Below are positions 6,467 to 7,548 of a stretch of DNA of 7,548 nt, piece after piece. The DNA lies in the NCBI GenBank assembly GCA_016210245.1, contig JACQUR010000193.1:1-7548 (forward strand), given 5' to 3'. The notes below the pieces were generated by a model. That model was given only the letters and a program-made list of their open reading frames with translations. It had not been told where the DNA came from and did no database searches. The translations under genes were made by a program, and so were the position numbers. The stretch is from Chloroflexota bacterium. GTDB taxonomy: Bacteria > Chloroflexota > UBA6077 > JACQUR01. Position 1 is the stretch's first letter. Every line of letters begins with the position of its first letter.

Positions 6467-7258
6467 CTATCCGTCGCGGGGCTCGTGGGTGCGGAAGTAG
6501 GCGAAGGCGAGGATGGCGCCGAGCTGTGAGACGACGATGGCGCCGAGCGAGGTGATCATGAGCCGGTCCGGCTGGGAGACCTCGTGGAACCCGAAGTAGA
6601 TGGCCGCAATGGCCACCAGAGGCGGCGCCAGGTAGAGCGCGGCCGTGGTGGTCAGCAAGCGGCCGGGCACCTGCACGCCGCTGGCCGGGTCGTCGAAGCC
6701 CAGGAGCGTGACTGGCAACTCGAGCGCGCCCGCCAGGCGCTCGGCGATCCGCTGCACCGCCCCCTCGTCGTAGCCCACCAGGACCAGGTAGCGCAGCTTG
6801 TCCGTCTCCAGGTAGACCGAATATGAATCCGGGCTGCCCACGATGGGCAACTGCGAGCGCGTGGTGACCACGATACCGGTCAGGTCGGCCAGCGGAATCG
6901 TGACGGCCTGCTGCCGGCCGTAGGAGCGCTCGAGGATGAAGACCGCTCCCTCCGGCTTGCTGATCACGCAATGGGTGCGCAGGCGCAGGGTCGAGTAGAT
7001 CAGGAAGAGCAGGATGGGCGAGAAGAGGATGGAGAAGACAAAGGAACTCACCAGCCCCTGCGCCGGCGAGCGCAGGATCGAGGCCAGCAGCCCGAGGCCG
7101 AGCGCGCCACCGATGGCCAGGTAGAGCAGGAGCGGGTCCGCCCGGCCGCGCAGGACGATCTGCCGGGCATGCTCGTGCAGCGAAACCCGCAGGCCGGACT
7201 TGGAGCAGCCGATCACGTGCTTACGCTGCACGCCGACCGACGCACTGGCGACGATCAC
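6467..7258 (-). CDS. Four-helix membrane protein of unknown function
   Basis: I do not recognise a named family. From the GTG at 7258 the protein has 263 residues. A polar N-terminus (1-40) is followed by two membrane helices at about 42-61 and 69-90, a soluble region at 94-181, and two more helices at about 202-223 and 233-255. The soluble part looks beta-rich and ends in an amphipathic helix (GAVQRIAERLAGAL), the order expected for a PH-like domain as in bacterial bPH membrane proteins; that is a guess from pattern. The GTG start is preferred because GGGGGAGAG precedes it, and third-position G/C is 30 of 34 codons after it but only 21 of 34 in the stretch back to the ATG at 7360. That ATG remains possible as a near-leaderless start adding 34 residues. 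The gene stands alone, convergent with the ABC operon. Confidence 0.8.
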   Translation of the reverse strand: MIVASASVGVQRKHVIGCSKSGLRVSLHEHARQIVLRGRADPLLLYLAIGGALGLGLLASILRSPAQGLVSSFVFSILFSPILLFLIYSTLRLRTHCVISKPEGAVFILERSYGRQQAVTIPLADLTGIVVTTRSQLPIVGSPDSYSVYLETDKLRYLVLVGYDEGAVQRIAERLAGALELPVTLLGFDDPASGVQVPGRLLTTTAALYLAPPLVAIAAIYFGFHEVSQPDRLMITSLGAIVVSQLGAILAFAYFRTHEPRDG

Positions 7259-7261
7259 TTG

Positions 7262-7270
7262 CTCTCCCCC
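7262..7270 (-). promoter_or_regulatory. Ribosome binding site favouring the GTG start at 7258
   Basis: On the minus strand GGGGGAGAG lies just before the GTG, with its GGAG core 5 bases from the start codon. The upstream ATG at 7360 has only GGAAAG directly abutting it, too close to serve as a normal site. Confidence 0.65.
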
Positions 7271-7371
7271 AGCCTGCGGAGAGATCGCACCCGCGGAGGA
7301 ACGAACCAAGCTGCGACTCACCTCAGGTTCGCCAAAGCCAGACCGCGCGAGAGGGGTCATCTTTCCGCGCC

Positions 7372-7401
7372 ATCATAGCGAGAGCTAGGCAGCTTTGGCA
7401 A
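7372..7401 (-). promoter_or_regulatory. Sigma70-like promoter of the minus-strand membrane protein gene
   Basis: Read on the minus strand, TTGCCA (7396-7401) and TATGAT (7372-7377) are each one base from consensus and 18 bp apart. Transcription should start near 7365. With the GTG start at 7258 this leaves an untranslated leader of about 107 nt; with the ATG at 7360 the message would be almost leaderless. The large palindrome begins 7 bp upstream of the -35 box. Confidence 0.65.
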
Positions 7402-7407
7402 GGGCCA

Positions 7408-7548
7408 GTGGTATTGGCTGGCGCGTGGTGATGGGCTGATCCCACATCGGTGGGGTCGAGCCTGGCGCCAGCACCCGTTGGGTGCAGGCGCCAGGCTCGA
7501 CCCCACCGATGTGGGAGCAGCCCATCACCACGCGCCAGCCAATACCAC
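7408..7548. repeat. Large near-perfect palindrome, 141 bp, reaching the window edge
   Basis: Base 7408 pairs with 7548 and the pairing runs inward to 7469/7487 with one mismatch (A7439 opposite G7517). After an A-A mismatch (7470/7486) it continues through GCACCC/GGGTGC to a tip of three bases (7477-7479). There are about 61 outer and 6 inner base pairs. Each arm also holds small palindromes of its own, such as CCCAC/GTGGG (7441-7454) and TGGCGCCA (7463-7470). I find no open reading frame, transposase fragment or T-run. The two arm differences argue for an aged natural element. It may continue beyond the window. Confidence 0.9.

Noticed and set aside
7408..7548. Fold-back assembly artefact
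   Set aside because: The arms differ at two positions and the tip is not a clean turn, which argues for a natural element; however the coincidence with the window edge means it is not fully excluded.
7408..7548. Intrinsic terminator
   Set aside because: The stem is far longer than a terminator's, no T-run is visible on the minus-strand side, and the gene on the left points away from it.

Overview
The window is high-GC bacterial DNA (roughly two-thirds G+C or more, by eye). It carries six tightly packed genes and no RNA genes, CRISPR array, insertion sequence or phage gene that I can recognise. The gene families, the high GC and the short tandem repeats arranged as inverted arms in the gene junctions remind me of Chloroflexota (Anaerolineae-like) genomes. 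That assignment is a recollection of genome style, not a proof.

Left block (1-2450, + strand): the 3' part of a MurJ/MviN-family lipid flippase gene, whose start lies outside the window. It overlaps by 4 bp a gene for a Nudix hydrolase with a large N-terminal domain that resembles eukaryotic NUDT22 (UDP-sugar hydrolase). The junction carries an octamer repeat in inverted orientation that encodes the tail of one protein and the head of the next.

Middle block (about 2442-6399, + strand): a PadR-type repressor, a MacB/LolD-type ABC ATPase and a large FtsX/MacB-type permease form a likely self-regulated efflux or envelope-maintenance operon. An 8-bp palindrome (TACGAGTA/TACTCGTA) covers a TATACT -10 box just upstream of padR. 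It is the obvious candidate operator, and its left arm is the last codons of the Nudix gene. Between padR and the ATPase gene lies an inverted heptamer element (GATTTGA units) that also supplies the padR stop codon. The ATPase and permease genes overlap by 4 bp (ATGA).

Right block (6400-7548): a perfect 26-bp-stem hairpin built from TCAGCNN heptamers sits between the permease gene and a convergent minus-strand gene. That gene encodes a four-helix membrane protein with a soluble middle region. It is read from a good sigma70-like promoter (TTGCCA-N18-TATGAT) with a leader of about 107 nt. The last 141 bases of the window are one near-perfect palindrome (7408-7548) with no gene in it.

I see no clear novel defence or biosynthetic system. 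The points most worth a second look are the inverted-repeat elements in most gene junctions, the large terminal palindrome, the self-overlapping padR operator, the NUDT22-like Nudix protein, and a MurJ homologue that lacks counterparts of two essential cavity arginines.
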